Part shown: positions 35,597 to 44,341 of the stretch, piece by piece
Numbering within the stretch: the first letter of the stretch is position 1
Layout: every line of letters starts with the position of its first letter
Source: Paenibacillus faecis
GTDB taxonomy: Bacteria; Bacillota; Bacilli; Paenibacillales; Paenibacillaceae
Reading direction: 5' to 3'
Length of the DNA: 64,000 bases
Assembly (NCBI RefSeq): GCF_008084145.1
Contig: NZ_VSDO01000004.1
Location: 1-64,000, forward strand
The notes under the pieces: model-generated
The model's input: only the letters and a program-made list of their open reading frames with translations
Told to the model about the DNA's origin: nothing
The model's database searches: none
Made by a program: the position numbers and the translations under genes

Positions 35597-36547
35597 ATGT
35601 CTGAAAAAATCTACATTGGTGTTGACCTGGGCGGAACCGCGATCAAAGTCGGCATCTGCAATGAGGAGGGCCAGCTTCTTCATACCTATGAAGGGCCTAC
35701 CGAATCGGATAAAGGTGGGGAAGCGATCGTCAGCAACATCGAGCGTTACGTCCGTCTGATTGTGGAGGAATCCCCTTTCGAGTGGGAGCAAGTGGCTGGC
35801 GTCGGCGCCGGAGTGGCCGGCTTTACGAACGTGCGCGACGGGATCATTATTTTGGCGCCGAATGTAGGTTTGAAGGATTTCCCGATCCGTGAACTCCTGG
35901 AGAAACGGTTGGGCAAGCCGATTAAAATAGACAATGACGCCAATGTGGCGGCTTTGGGCGAAGCCTGGGGCGGCGCGGGGAAAGGCATCGACAACTGCGT
36001 ATGCTATACGCTCGGAACGGGTGTCGGCGGCGGCATTATTATCGAAGGCAAAATCTATCAAGGTTTCTCGGGACTCGCGGGAGAACTCGGACATATGCAT
36101 GTGGTGCCCGATCTGGAAGCGATTCAATGCGGCTGCGGCCAAATGGGCTGCCTTGAGACCGTTTCCTCCGCAACCGGGATTATCCGCATGGCCAAAGACG
36201 CTGTAGCGCGCGGCGAGCGAACATCCCTCTCGCTGGTCGAGAACATTATGGCGAAGGACGTCTTCGACGCGGCGAAGGCCGGCGACGAGCTCGCGGTTCG
36301 CATCGTAAGCCGGGCCGCTTTCTATCTCGGGAAATCGCTGGCCTCGGTGGCCGTGGTGTTGAATCCCGAGCTGTTCATTATCGGCGGCGGCGTTTCGAAA
36401 GCCGGGGACATTCTCTTCAACGAAATCCGCAGCGTCTTCGCGAAGCATGCGCCCGAACCGGTTCAAAAGGGCGTACAGATCGTTCCGGCCACGCTGGGCA
36501 ACGACGCCGGAATGGTCGGCGCGGCGGGTCTGTTCCTTCGTTCCTGA
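35597..36547 (+). CDS. glcK: Glucokinase (ROK family)
   Basis: An ATP-dependent glucose kinase of 316 residues. The ATP-binding GVDLGGTAIKVG lies near the N-terminus, and catalytic Asp in IDNDANVAALGEA near 110. The ROK zinc signature is CGCGQMGCLET near 174-184. I choose ATG 35597 with AAAGGTGG upstream rather than an in-frame start four codons earlier. It feeds glucose from imported oligosaccharides into glycolysis and fits the carbon-control theme of the neighbours. Confidence 0.94.
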   Translation: MSEKIYIGVDLGGTAIKVGICNEEGQLLHTYEGPTESDKGGEAIVSNIERYVRLIVEESPFEWEQVAGVGAGVAGFTNVRDGIIILAPNVGLKDFPIRELLEKRLGKPIKIDNDANVAALGEAWGGAGKGIDNCVCYTLGTGVGGGIIIEGKIYQGFSGLAGELGHMHVVPDLEAIQCGCGQMGCLETVSSATGIIRMAKDAVARGERTSLSLVENIMAKDVFDAAKAGDELAVRIVSRAAFYLGKSLASVAVVLNPELFIIGGGVSKAGDILFNEIRSVFAKHAPEPVQKGVQIVPATLGNDAGMVGAAGLFLRS

Positions 36548-36572
36548 TAGCGATTCGAATCTTTAGTATAAT
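36544..36572 (+). promoter_or_regulatory. Candidate promoter of the rapZ-yvcK-whiA genes
   Basis: CTGATA (36544-36549), a 17-bp spacer and TATAAT (36567-36572), followed by an AT-rich stretch. It lies 46 bases before rapZ and overlaps the glcK stop. Confidence 0.5.
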
Positions 36573-36617
36573 ATAATATATATAGAGGATTAGGAGAAAT
36601 TGCGAGGAGGGAAAAGG

Positions 36618-37511
36618 ATGCCGGAAAAAGAAGGTTCCCCGGTCGCCAATCTGTTGATTATCACGGGCATGTCCGGTGCCGGTAAGTCGCTGGCCGTACG
36701 CAGCCTGGAAGATCTCGGTTTTTTCTGCGTTGACAATTTACCCCCGGTGCTTATCCCGAAGTTTGCCGAACTGATCGAACAGTCCAAAGGGAAGATCGCC
36801 AAGGTGGCGCTGGTCATCGATCTGCGCGGCCGGGAATTCTTCACGGCCTTGTCGGAATCGCTGGCTTATATCCGCGACCATTTTACGATCAAGAGCGAAA
36901 TTCTGTTCCTGGATGCCACCGACGCCATTTTGGTGCAGCGTTACAAAGAAAGCCGCCGACGCCACCCGCTCGCTCCGGAGGGCATGCCGCTCGACGGCAT
37001 CCGCCTGGAGCGCAAAATGTTGGAAGAACTCAAAATGTCGGCCACGCAGGTGATCGACACGAGCAACATGAAGCCTGCGCAGTTGAAGGAGAAAATTATT
37101 TCCCGGTTCTCCCACCTGGAGAGCAGCAACTTATCCGTTAATATTACCTCGTTCGGATTTAAATACGGCATACCGATCGACGCGGACCTAGTGTTCGACG
37201 TCCGGTTTTTACCGAACCCGCATTATATCGAGCAGCTTCGTCCGCACACCGGACAAGACAGCGATGTATATGATTATGTTATGAAGTGGCCGGAAACCCA
37301 GGCTTTCCTGACCAAGCTGTTGGATATGCTGCACTTTCTGCTGCCTCAATATCATAAAGAGGGAAAAAGCCAGGTCATCATCGGCATCGGCTGTACCGGC
37401 GGCAAACACCGCTCGGTCGCCATCGCCGAATATTTGGGCCGGATGCTCGGAACCAGCGAAACGGAGACGGTTCGCGTCAGCCACCGGGACGAAGGCCGGG
37501 ACCGGCATTAA
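36618..37511 (+). CDS. rapZ: RapZ/YvcJ nucleotide-binding protein
   Basis: A 297-residue P-loop protein. Walker [20 protein letters not shown] is near the N-terminus, and [17 protein letters not shown] with SHRD in the C-terminal half is the conserved RapZ domain. In E. coli, RapZ guides RNase E to GlmZ and senses glucosamine-6-phosphate. The Bacillus YvcJ binds nucleotides and affects competence. The exact role here is unknown. ATG 36618 is chosen with GAGGAGGGAAAAGG upstream. It starts the rapZ-yvcK-whiA run conserved across Firmicutes. Confidence 0.93.
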   Translation: MPEKEGSPVANLLIITGMSGAGKSLAVRSLEDLGFFCVDNLPPVLIPKFAELIEQSKGKIAKVALVIDLRGREFFTALSESLAYIRDHFTIKSEILFLDATDAILVQRYKESRRRHPLAPEGMPLDGIRLERKMLEELKMSATQVIDTSNMKPAQLKEKIISRFSHLESSNLSVNITSFGFKYGIPIDADLVFDVRFLPNPHYIEQLRPHTGQDSDVYDYVMKWPETQAFLTKLLDMLHFLLPQYHKEGKSQVIIGIGCTGGKHRSVAIAEYLGRMLGTSETETVRVSHRDEGRDRH

Positions 37512-37544
37512 GGGCCGCTTAGAAAATCAAGAGGTGAGTCAGAA

Positions 37545-38534
37545 GTGATCAATCGGGCCAAGGAAGAAAGAGTGCCGCGGATCGTCGTGATGGGCGGGGG
37601 AACCGGCTTATCCGTGATGCTTCGCGGATTGAAAGAAAGACCGCTCGATATCACGGCCATTGTTACCGTAGCGGACGATGGGGGCAGTTCCGGCATTCTG
37701 CGCAGCGAGCTGCAAATGCCGCCTCCGGGAGATATCCGCAATGTGTTGACCGCGTTGGCGGATGTGGAGCCGCTCCTGTCGGATATGCTAAGCTACAGGT
37801 TTGCTTCGGGGTCGGGCCTCGCGGGGCACAGCCTCGGCAACCTGATTCTCGCCGCGATTACCGATATATCCGGCGATTTCGTCACCGCCGTGCGGGAGCT
37901 GAGCCGCGTGTTCGCCGTCCGGGGACGGGTACTCCCCGCCGCGGGGCAGGCGGTCGTGCTTCACGCGGAGATGGACGACGGGACGATCATCACCGGGGAG
38001 TCCAAGATCCCCGAGGCCGGCGGCAAGATCAAGCGGATCTTTCTGGAGCCGGAGGAAGTGGAACCGCTCCCCGAAGCGGTCGATGCGATCCGTGAGGCCG
38101 ATGCGATTCTGATCGGGCCCGGGAGTTTGTACACGAGCATCATTCCGAATCTGCTCGTGCCGAAACTGGCCGAAGCGGTGTTGGAGAACGAGAAGGCGAT
38201 TAAAATTTTCGTCTGCAACGTCATGACGCAGCCGGGAGAGACCGACGATTATACGGTCAGCGACCATTTGCAGGCCGTATATGAGCATGTGGGGCATCAT
38301 TTATTTGATTATGTCATTGTGAACGATGGAGAAATTCCGACCCAGGTTCAGGATTTCTATGCCGAAAAAGGCGCCAAGCCCGTTCAGGTCGACTGGGATG
38401 TGGTTACGGGCCGCGGCTATAAGGTGATTGCCGATACGCTGGTTTTATTCCGGCGATATTTGAGGCATGATGCGGACAAATTAAGCCATCATATTTATCA
38501 GTTGGTGCAGAACTGGATTTTACGAAAGAGGTGA
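37545..38534 (+). CDS. yvcK: YvcK/CofD-like gluconeogenesis factor
   Basis: A 329-residue UDP-sugar-binding protein of the CofD fold. The [16 protein letters not shown] loop is near 15-30, then VADDGGSSG and PPPGDIRN, and [15 protein letters not shown] near 190. In B. subtilis, YvcK is needed for growth on gluconeogenic carbon and for placing cell-wall enzymes. Start GTG with GAGGTGAG about ten bases upstream. It overlaps or abuts whiA, and the three genes are probably one transcript. Confidence 0.93.
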   Translation: MINRAKEERVPRIVVMGGGTGLSVMLRGLKERPLDITAIVTVADDGGSSGILRSELQMPPPGDIRNVLTALADVEPLLSDMLSYRFASGSGLAGHSLGNLILAAITDISGDFVTAVRELSRVFAVRGRVLPAAGQAVVLHAEMDDGTIITGESKIPEAGGKIKRIFLEPEEVEPLPEAVDAIREADAILIGPGSLYTSIIPNLLVPKLAEAVLENEKAIKIFVCNVMTQPGETDDYTVSDHLQAVYEHVGHHLFDYVIVNDGEIPTQVQDFYAEKGAKPVQVDWDVVTGRGYKVIADTLVLFRRYLRHDADKLSHHIYQLVQNWILRKR

Positions 38535-38539
38535 GTCCC

Positions 38540-39469
38540 TTGTCGTTTGCGGCGCAAACCAAAAAAGAATTGACCATGGTCGAAGCCGATTCCTGCTGCG
38601 AGCAGGCGGAGTTGTCCGCCCTGATCCGGATGAACGGATCGGTACAGGTTTCGAACAAAAAGGTCATTTTGGATATATCGACGGAAAACGCCGCGATAGC
38701 AAGGCGGATCTATTCATTGCTGAAGAAGCATTTTCAAATTCATACGGAACTGTTGGTCCGTAAGAAGATGCGGCTCAAGAAGAACAACGTCTATATTGTT
38801 CGGATTCCGGGCCGGGTGCAGGAGATTTTGAAGGATCTGCGGATTGTCTCGGAGGGATTTATTTTCACGCCCGGGATTAATCCGGAGCTAACCCGGAAAA
38901 ACTGTTGTAAGCGGGCTTATCTTCGGGGTGCCTTCCTGGCGGGGGGCTCGGTCAATAATCCGGAGGGATCGTCTTACCACCTTGAGATTTCGTCGATGTA
39001 TGAGGAGCACTGCAAATCGCTGGTCGATCTGGCGAACGAGTTCCATTTGAACGCCCGCTGCATCGAACGGAAGAAAGGTTTTATTTTTTATATCAAAGAA
39101 GGCGAGAAAATCATCGAGCTGCTTAACATTATCGGAGCCCACCAGGCGTTGTTCAAATTTGAGGACGTACGGATTATGCGCGACATGCGCAATTCCGTGA
39201 ACCGGATCGTGAACTGCGAAACGGCCAATTTGAACAAGACGATCGGGGCGGCGGTCCGGCAAATCGATAACATCAAGCTGCTGCAGAAGGAAGTGGGCCT
39301 CGAAAACCTGCCTGACAAGCTGCGCGAGGTGGCCGAGGTCCGGCTCGCCCATCCGGATATGAACCTGAAGGAAGTCGGGGAGCTGCTGAAGGGAACGGTC
39401 AGTAAGTCCGGCGTGAACCATCGGCTGCGCAAAATCGACGAGCTGGCGGAAAAAATTCGCGGGAGCTAA
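38540..39469 (+). CDS. whiA: Sporulation/cell-division DNA-binding protein WhiA
   Basis: A 309-residue regulator. The N-terminal half is a LAGLIDADG homing-endonuclease-like fold without nuclease function ([25 protein letters not shown]). The C-terminal half has a helix-turn-helix ([20 protein letters not shown]). It affects chromosome segregation and division in Bacillus and sporulation in Streptomyces. I choose TTG 38540, which gives the family N-terminus [11 protein letters not shown], with AGAGGTG six bases upstream; the GTG at 38531 is part of that site. Confidence 0.95.
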   Translation: MSFAAQTKKELTMVEADSCCEQAELSALIRMNGSVQVSNKKVILDISTENAAIARRIYSLLKKHFQIHTELLVRKKMRLKKNNVYIVRIPGRVQEILKDLRIVSEGFIFTPGINPELTRKNCCKRAYLRGAFLAGGSVNNPEGSSYHLEISSMYEEHCKSLVDLANEFHLNARCIERKKGFIFYIKEGEKIIELLNIIGAHQALFKFEDVRIMRDMRNSVNRIVNCETANLNKTIGAAVRQIDNIKLLQKEVGLENLPDKLREVAEVRLAHPDMNLKEVGELLKGTVSKSGVNHRLRKIDELAEKIRGS

Positions 39470-39504
39470 AGTTGTTTTGCTAGTGTGCCGCGGGCTGTGT
39501 ATGC

Positions 39505-39536
39505 TATAATGATATAAATTATAATTGTTCACAATT
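39505..39536 (+). promoter_or_regulatory. Extended -10 promoter and inverted repeat upstream of the crh-locus gene
   Basis: TGCTATAAT (extended -10, hexamer 39505-39510) lies 67 bases before the gene. Thirteen bases after the hexamer AATTGT/ACAATT (39523-39528 with 39531-39536) form a 6-bp inverted repeat around a 2-nt centre, near the expected transcription start, where a repressor could bind. Confidence 0.5.
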
Positions 39537-39576
39537 GTGGGCACGTGATCGAAATTGTATTAGGGGGTAAGGTTTG

Positions 39577-39846
39577 ATGATCAAAAACCCGGTAACCGTT
39601 CGTCTGAAAACGGGTCTTCACGCCCGGCCGGCGGCGCTTTTCGTTCAGGAAGCGAATAAATACTCGTCCGAAATTTTCGTCGAGAAAGACGATAAAAAAG
39701 TGAATGCCAAAAGTATTATGGGGATTATGAGCCTTGCCATCAGCACAGGCACCGAAATTTACATCAGCGCGGAAGGTGCGGATGCCGAGCAGGCTGCAAA
39801 CGCTTTAATCAATCTGGTCAGCAAAGAGGAATTGGAGAACCAATAA
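39577..39846 (+). CDS. crh: HPr-like phosphocarrier at the crh locus, retaining His15
   Basis: An 89-residue protein of the HPr fold. Ser46, the HprK target, lies in NAKSIMGIMSL. The residue at 15 is His in TGLHARPAALF. In B. subtilis Crh this is Gln, so that Crh cannot take phosphate from enzyme I. Here it could act both in PTS phosphotransfer and in CcpA co-regulation. Locus (after whiA) and the sequence ALFVQEAN point to Crh, while the active site is HPr-like. ATG 39577 gives exact HPr numbering. A separate ptsH may exist elsewhere. Confidence 0.88.
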   Translation: MIKNPVTVRLKTGLHARPAALFVQEANKYSSEIFVEKDDKKVNAKSIMGIMSLAISTGTEIYISAEGADAEQAANALINLVSKEELENQ

Positions 39847-39879
39847 ACCTGGTGGACCGGGTTCAGAGAAAGACAAGAG

Positions 39880-39914
39880 ATGATTCCGTTCGGATGAACG
39901 GGATCATTTTTTTT
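39880..39914 (+). terminator. Terminator of the crh-locus gene
   Basis: ATGATTCCGTTC (39880-39891) pairs with GAACGGGATCAT (39896-39907) through one G-U pair, followed by eight T. Confidence 0.9.
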
Positions 39915-39987
39915 GGGCTTTAGCCAGTTGAGCTCTCGAAGCGTGCGAAACAAAAACCGCCTGCTATGCGGGTGGTGTAGTGATGCT

Positions 39988-40078
39988 TCCAACTCCAAAA
40001 AGATGCAAATCTGCAGGTATTTGTAGCGATTTTAGAGAAACGAGCCGATTTCGTCGAAAATTCCTGCAGATTTGCACT
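39988..40078 (-). repeat. Family C intergenic repeat, copy 2
   Basis: The inverted counterpart of 31281-31477. On the minus strand it reads CTGCAGGAATTTTCGACGAA, then a CTCTAAAATCGCTA block and CTGCAGATTTGCATCTTTTT. It directly abuts family B copy 2, as if the two inserted or moved together. Confidence 0.85.
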
Positions 40079-40081
40079 GGC

Positions 40082-40350
40082 CTTGCATTAAGCCTGACAT
40101 GGTGTTGCCACCCCCGCAATCTCACTTTCCGCCCGTTATAATAGCGGCGTATTGGGCTGCTATTTCGCCCAAATTCGCTTTTTCGGGGAAAATAGCGGCT
40201 AAAAAGGGCCTTATTTCGCTGGTGCGAGTCCAAAAATCAGTTTTCGGCCCGCTTTTCCCTAAAATAAGGTCCCAAATGACCTCTATTTCTCATCGAAGGG
40301 ACAAATTCGACAAAATAACGCCTCAAAAAGCTCTTATCCACCCGCCCGGC
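40082..40350 (-). repeat. Family B intergenic repeat, copy 2
   Basis: Reading on the minus strand, it aligns with 51592-51834 from GGGTGGATAAG onward and with 21625-21895 through TATGTCAGG/CATGTCAGG. Shared blocks include AGCCGCTATTTTCCCCGAAA. Together with copy C2 it occupies most of the 780-bp gap between the crh-locus gene and the SIMPL gene; I see no gene in 39915-40631. Confidence 0.85.
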
Positions 40351-40430
40351 TTCTAAGGGAGGCGATTACGGCCATTAGACCCTTCGGGTTAATCGAATGG
40401 AGTGAGCCACATTAGTTGGTTATGGGGAAG

Positions 40431-40455
40431 ATTAGCTGGAGAAAATCCCGCTAAT
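40431..40455 (+). repeat. Solitary family A hairpin
   Basis: ATTAGCTGGA (40431-40440), loop GAAAA and TCCCGCTAAT (40446-40455), with one mismatch in the stem. It looks like one unit of the four-hairpin element, without recognisable partners at 52 or 61 bp. Confidence 0.7.
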
Positions 40456-40631
40456 AAGCGGGAAGAGGGGGATCGGCCAAAATATCAGGATTCATTCCTG
40501 TGCATGCGGGTAACGCAGGTGGATGGGGCAGACTGATAAAGAAAAAGGCTATAAACTTTTTTACACACCTGCAACATTTGATCTTGCCCTGCGTTTAGAA
40601 GTTAAAATACCACTCAAATGGAGGGTCTATG

Positions 40632-41387
40632 ATGAAAACCTGGATGAAACCTGTTGGCGCGGTGCTGGTGGCCGGAACGATGCTTGTCGGAGGAACGTTT
40701 TTAAGCGGTTCGCTAAATTCCGCGGCTTCGGTATATGCGGCGGAGAACGATCTGCTGCGAAATGTGATTAATGTGGTGGGCAGCGGGGAAATTTCCGTGA
40801 AGCCGGATATCGCGTATTTGTCGTTCGGCGTTGAAACCCAGGCGGACACGGCGAAGGAAGCGCAGAGCACCAATGCGGCGAAGATCGCCAAACTGACCAC
40901 CCTGCTGAAGGATACCTGGAAGATTGACGCGAAAGACATCCAAACCGGACAGTTTTATGTACAGCCGAATTATAGCTATAACGAAAAAGAAGGGCAAAAG
41001 GTCAAAGGTTACATCGCCCAGCATACGTTAAATGTGACTTACCGGGATTTGAGCAAAGTCGGACAGCTGCTCGACGCGGCTTCCCAGGCGGGAGCGAACC
41101 GGATCGACAACATCCGTTTCAGCGCGGAGAATCCCGATCAATATCAAGCCCAAGTGATCGAGAAGGCGATGGCGAATGCGGATATGAAGGCTTCCGCGAT
41201 CGCCAAGGCGGTTAAACGCCAACTGGGCGTCGTGGTGAGCGTGACTCAATCCGGAGGAGGCGAAATGCCGATCTATATGCAGAAAGAAATGGCTCAAGCC
41301 ACTGCCGATTCCGGCGCATCGACTTCCATCGAGCCGGGCGAAGTTACGTTGAAGACGACGCTGAGCGTCACGTATGAAATGAAGTAA
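40632..41387 (+). CDS. Secreted SIMPL-domain (DUF541) protein
   Basis: A 251-residue exported protein. A signal peptide of about 36 residues ends near SVYAAEN. The mature part is a single SIMPL/DUF541 domain, starting NVVGSGEISVKPDIAYLSFGVE and ending TLKTTLSVTYEM. Members include periplasmic or secreted proteins linked to stress or outer-surface organisation; no specific activity is known. The second of two adjacent ATG codons (40632) is better spaced from GGAGGG. It appears monocistronic, with a terminator after it. Confidence 0.88.
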   Translation: MKTWMKPVGAVLVAGTMLVGGTFLSGSLNSAASVYAAENDLLRNVINVVGSGEISVKPDIAYLSFGVETQADTAKEAQSTNAAKIAKLTTLLKDTWKIDAKDIQTGQFYVQPNYSYNEKEGQKVKGYIAQHTLNVTYRDLSKVGQLLDAASQAGANRIDNIRFSAENPDQYQAQVIEKAMANADMKASAIAKAVKRQLGVVVSVTQSGGGEMPIYMQKEMAQATADSGASTSIEPGEVTLKTTLSVTYEMK

Positions 41388-41399
41388 GCGGTTTGTGAC

Positions 41400-41438
41400 C
41401 CGGGCTCCCTGAATAGGGGACCCGGTTTATTTTTTTCT
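41400..41438 (+). terminator. Terminator after the SIMPL gene
   Basis: An imperfect hairpin, CCGGG..CCC pairing with GGG..CCCGG (about 41402-41427), followed by TTTATTTTTTT. Confidence 0.75.
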
Positions 41439-41502
41439 GCCGAAGTTGTGACATTTCTTCAGCGAAATCCCCGGCCCATCCCGCGCCGCTGCAAGAAAAG
41501 TG

Positions 41503-41531
41503 TTGTAACCCGCGCCAAAACAAGGTATAGT
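41503..41531 (+). promoter_or_regulatory. Sigma-A promoter of the pot operon
   Basis: TTGTAA (41503-41508), a 17-bp spacer and TATAGT (41526-41531). It would start transcription near 41538, upstream of a leader terminator. Confidence 0.75.
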
Positions 41532-41563
41532 GAATATGCAAAAAATGAATTGATCGACCTGCT

Positions 41564-41594
41564 AAAGCCATACCAATGGATATGGCTTTTTTTT
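41564..41594 (+). terminator. Leader terminator/attenuator upstream of potA
   Basis: AAAGCCATA (41564-41572) and TATGGCTTT (41581-41589) form a perfect 9-bp stem followed by a run of eight T, only about 26 bases after the predicted pot start site. Transcription must read through it to reach potA. No classical competing anti-terminator is obvious. Confidence 0.75.
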
Positions 41595-41651
41595 CTTAGT
41601 GAGGTAGGTTTCATTGATAAAATCACACCACTAAAAGGAGTTGATGCATAA

Positions 41652-42620
41652 ATGATTGAACTGTCCGGAGTGGAGAAGCACTTTCAGGGACAAGTCGTTG
41701 TGCATCCGCTTTCGCTCACCATTAAGGAAGGGGAATTCCTGACCTTGCTGGGCCCGAGCGGCTGCGGCAAGACGACGATTCTGCGGATGATCGCCGGATT
41801 CGAGCAACCGACCAAAGGGAAGATCCTGCTGGACGGCGCCGATCTGACGAGCCTGCCCCCGAATCGGCGGGATTTGAACCTCGTTTTTCAGCATTACGCC
41901 TTGTTTCCGCATATGACGGTAGAGGACAATATCGCCTTCGGGCTAAAAATGAAGAAGCTCCCGGCTAAAGAGCAGCAGGCGCGTGTGGAGGAAGCGGTCG
42001 CCATGACGCAGCTGACCCCGCTTGTCAAGAGATACCCGCATCAGCTGTCGGGGGGGCAGCAGCAGCGGGTCGCGATCGCTCGGGCGATTGCCAACAAACC
42101 GAAAGTACTGTTGCTGGACGAGCCGCTCGGCGCACTCGATCTGCAGCTGCGCAAAAACCTGCAGTCCGAGCTGAAGCATTTGCAGCGCAGCCTCGGGATT
42201 ACTTTTGTATACGTCACTCACGATCAGGAAGAAGCGATGATGCTGTCCGACCGGATCGTGATCATGAACGGCGGCAAGGTCGAACAGATCGGCACGCCGC
42301 GGGAAATTTACGCTAAACCGACGACCCTGTTCTCCGCTACATTCGTGGGTGAGAATAACATTTTCTCACAGGATGGGCGGCTGTTTGCCGTGCGTCCGGA
42401 GAAGCTGGTTGCCGTTCGCGGAACGGAAGGGGCGAAGCGGACGGGGGAAGTGCTTGACGTCCTCTATCTGGGGAGCATACATAAGCTGATCGTTCAGCTG
42501 GATGACGAACCCATGACCGTTTCCATCGCGTTTGATTTTACCGATGACCGTCCGTGGAACGTTGGGGAAAAGGTGGGCGTGGCCTGGAATTCCGAGGATG
42601 AGGTGGTTATCGGGTCATGA
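41652..42620 (+). CDS. potA: Spermidine/putrescine ABC importer ATPase
   Basis: A 322-residue ATPase energising polyamine uptake. Walker [10 protein letters not shown] is near 36, the signature [15 protein letters not shown] near 131, Walker [13 protein letters not shown] near 155, and the switch His in [12 protein letters not shown]-terminal TOBE-like domain follows. The AAAAGGAG Shine-Dalgarno lies 11 bases before ATG. It overlaps potB by four bases (ATGA). The potABCD order and the binding protein at the end support polyamine specificity. Confidence 0.93.
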   Translation: MIELSGVEKHFQGQVVVHPLSLTIKEGEFLTLLGPSGCGKTTILRMIAGFEQPTKGKILLDGADLTSLPPNRRDLNLVFQHYALFPHMTVEDNIAFGLKMKKLPAKEQQARVEEAVAMTQLTPLVKRYPHQLSGGQQQRVAIARAIANKPKVLLLDEPLGALDLQLRKNLQSELKHLQRSLGITFVYVTHDQEEAMMLSDRIVIMNGGKVEQIGTPREIYAKPTTLFSATFVGENNIFSQDGRLFAVRPEKLVAVRGTEGAKRTGEVLDVLYLGSIHKLIVQLDDEPMTVSIAFDFTDDRPWNVGEKVGVAWNSEDEVVIGS

Positions 42621-43465
42621 AGAAATCAAGCCTGGGCCTGATGCCGGTCCTCCTGTGGCTGAGCCTGTTTCTGGTCGTTCCGATGCTGATCGTGATAGGG
42701 ATTTCTTTTATGGGCCGGGACGAGCTCGGCAATGTGGTGTTCGATTTCAATTTGGACGCCTACGCCACGTTTTTTGATCCTCTGTATTTGGGGATCTACT
42801 GGGATACGATTGTTCTATCGGTCTTAACGACGATATTATGTCTTCTGCTCAGCTATCCGCTGGCTTACTACATCGCCAATGCCGGTCCGAAAATGCAGAC
42901 CTGGGGCTTGGCGCTGATTACGATTCCGTTCTGGATCAATTTCCTGATCCGGACCTATGCTTGGGTGCTGCTGCTCCGGACGCAAGGCGTGGTCAACAAT
43001 CTGCTCATCGATCTCGGCTTTATTCAGGAGCCGCTGCAGATGCTCTATACGAAAGGCGCCGTGCTTCTGGGGATGGTTTATACGTTTATCCCGTTTATGG
43101 TGCTTCCGATCTACGTGGCGCTGGAACAGATGGACAAGAAGCTGCTGGAGGCGGCCAGCGATTTGGGAGCCACCGGTTGGAAGGCTTTCTGGCATATTAC
43201 CCTGCCGCAAACCCGCTCGGGGATCATGACCGGCGCCGTGCTGGTGTACGTTTCCACGACGGGCATGTTTGTGGTTACCGATATTTTGGGCGGGGCCAAA
43301 TCGGCGATGATCAGCAATATTATTCAGAGTCAGTTTCTGGGAGCCCGAAATTGGCCGTTCGGCTCGGCGTTGTCGGTCATTTTCGTCATCACCTCGCTGA
43401 TTCTGATCGGTTTGTTCAATAAGGCCATGACGGCCAGGCATTTAAAGGTGAAGGGGGGACGCTGA
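42617..43465 (+). CDS. potB: Spermidine/putrescine ABC importer permease
   Basis: A 282-residue membrane protein with six hydrophobic segments. The EAA-type loop EAASDLGATGWKAFWHITLP (about 180-200) contacts PotA. The N-terminal LLWLSLFLVVPMLIVIGISF matches PotB. It is coupled by 4-bp and 1-bp overlaps to potA and potC. Confidence 0.93.
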   Translation: MKKSSLGLMPVLLWLSLFLVVPMLIVIGISFMGRDELGNVVFDFNLDAYATFFDPLYLGIYWDTIVLSVLTTILCLLLSYPLAYYIANAGPKMQTWGLALITIPFWINFLIRTYAWVLLLRTQGVVNNLLIDLGFIQEPLQMLYTKGAVLLGMVYTFIPFMVLPIYVALEQMDKKLLEAASDLGATGWKAFWHITLPQTRSGIMTGAVLVYVSTTGMFVVTDILGGAKSAMISNIIQSQFLGARNWPFGSALSVIFVITSLILIGLFNKAMTARHLKVKGGR

Positions 43466-44271
43466 TGAAAAGTAAGAGTCATCCGCTGCTCGGGATTCAT
43501 TCCCTGCTGGTCATGATTTTTATTTATGTGCCTATCGCCATCATTATCGTCTATTCCTTCAACAGTTCCCGGCTGGCCGCGGACTGGAGCGGTTTTACGT
43601 TCGAATGGTATACGTCGCTGTTCAGCAACCGGCATGTCATGGAGGCCCTCTCCAATACGCTGACCGTAGGGGTGGTTTCGACTCTTGTTTCGACTCTGCT
43701 CGGCACGATGGCGGCGTTGTCGATGCGGAAAGTAAGCCGCAGAATGAAAGCCGGGATGGGCGGCCTGCTGTATTTGCCGATTATTATCCCCGATATCATT
43801 ATGGGTTTGTCCCTGCTGGTGCTTTTTACCCAGTTTCACATTCCGCTCGGTAAACTGACGATTATCATCGCACATATTACATTCTGTATATCCTATGTGT
43901 TTGTCATTATTACCACGCGGTTATCGGGCATGGGCGGGCAATTGGAGGAAGCGGCCCAGGACTTGGGGGCGAACGGCTGGCAGATTTTCCGCCATGTGAC
44001 GCTGCCTCAAATTATGCCGGGGATCATATCCGGAGCGCTGATCGCTTTCACGATGTCGCTGGACGATTTTATGGTCAGCTTTTTTGTCAGCGGTCCGAAT
44101 TCGACGACGCTGCCGATTTATATTTACGGGCAGGTTAAACGGGGTATTTCCCCGGAAATTAACGCGCTATGTACGATTTTGATCCTGGTGAGCATAACCT
44201 TGATTTTTCTGGCCCAGTTCGTGTTGAATAGAGGCAAAGGGCAAAAGAAGCAATCGGTTCTTCCGTTCTAG
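43465..44271 (+). CDS. potC: Spermidine/putrescine ABC importer permease
   Basis: A 268-residue partner permease with six hydrophobic segments and EAA loop EAAQDLGANGWQIFRHVTLP near 172-190. SLDDFMVSFFVSGP near 208 is characteristic of PotC. It starts on the last base of the potB stop codon (TGATG). Confidence 0.93.
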   Translation: MKSKSHPLLGIHSLLVMIFIYVPIAIIIVYSFNSSRLAADWSGFTFEWYTSLFSNRHVMEALSNTLTVGVVSTLVSTLLGTMAALSMRKVSRRMKAGMGGLLYLPIIIPDIIMGLSLLVLFTQFHIPLGKLTIIIAHITFCISYVFVIITTRLSGMGGQLEEAAQDLGANGWQIFRHVTLPQIMPGIISGALIAFTMSLDDFMVSFFVSGPNSTTLPIYIYGQVKRGISPEINALCTILILVSITLIFLAQFVLNRGKGQKKQSVLPF

Positions 44272-44341
44272 GCGGAAGGGGATAGAGAATATAGTGAAAC
44301 TAATTCGCCGAAATGGCGGGGATCAGAGAGGAGATCGAGAA

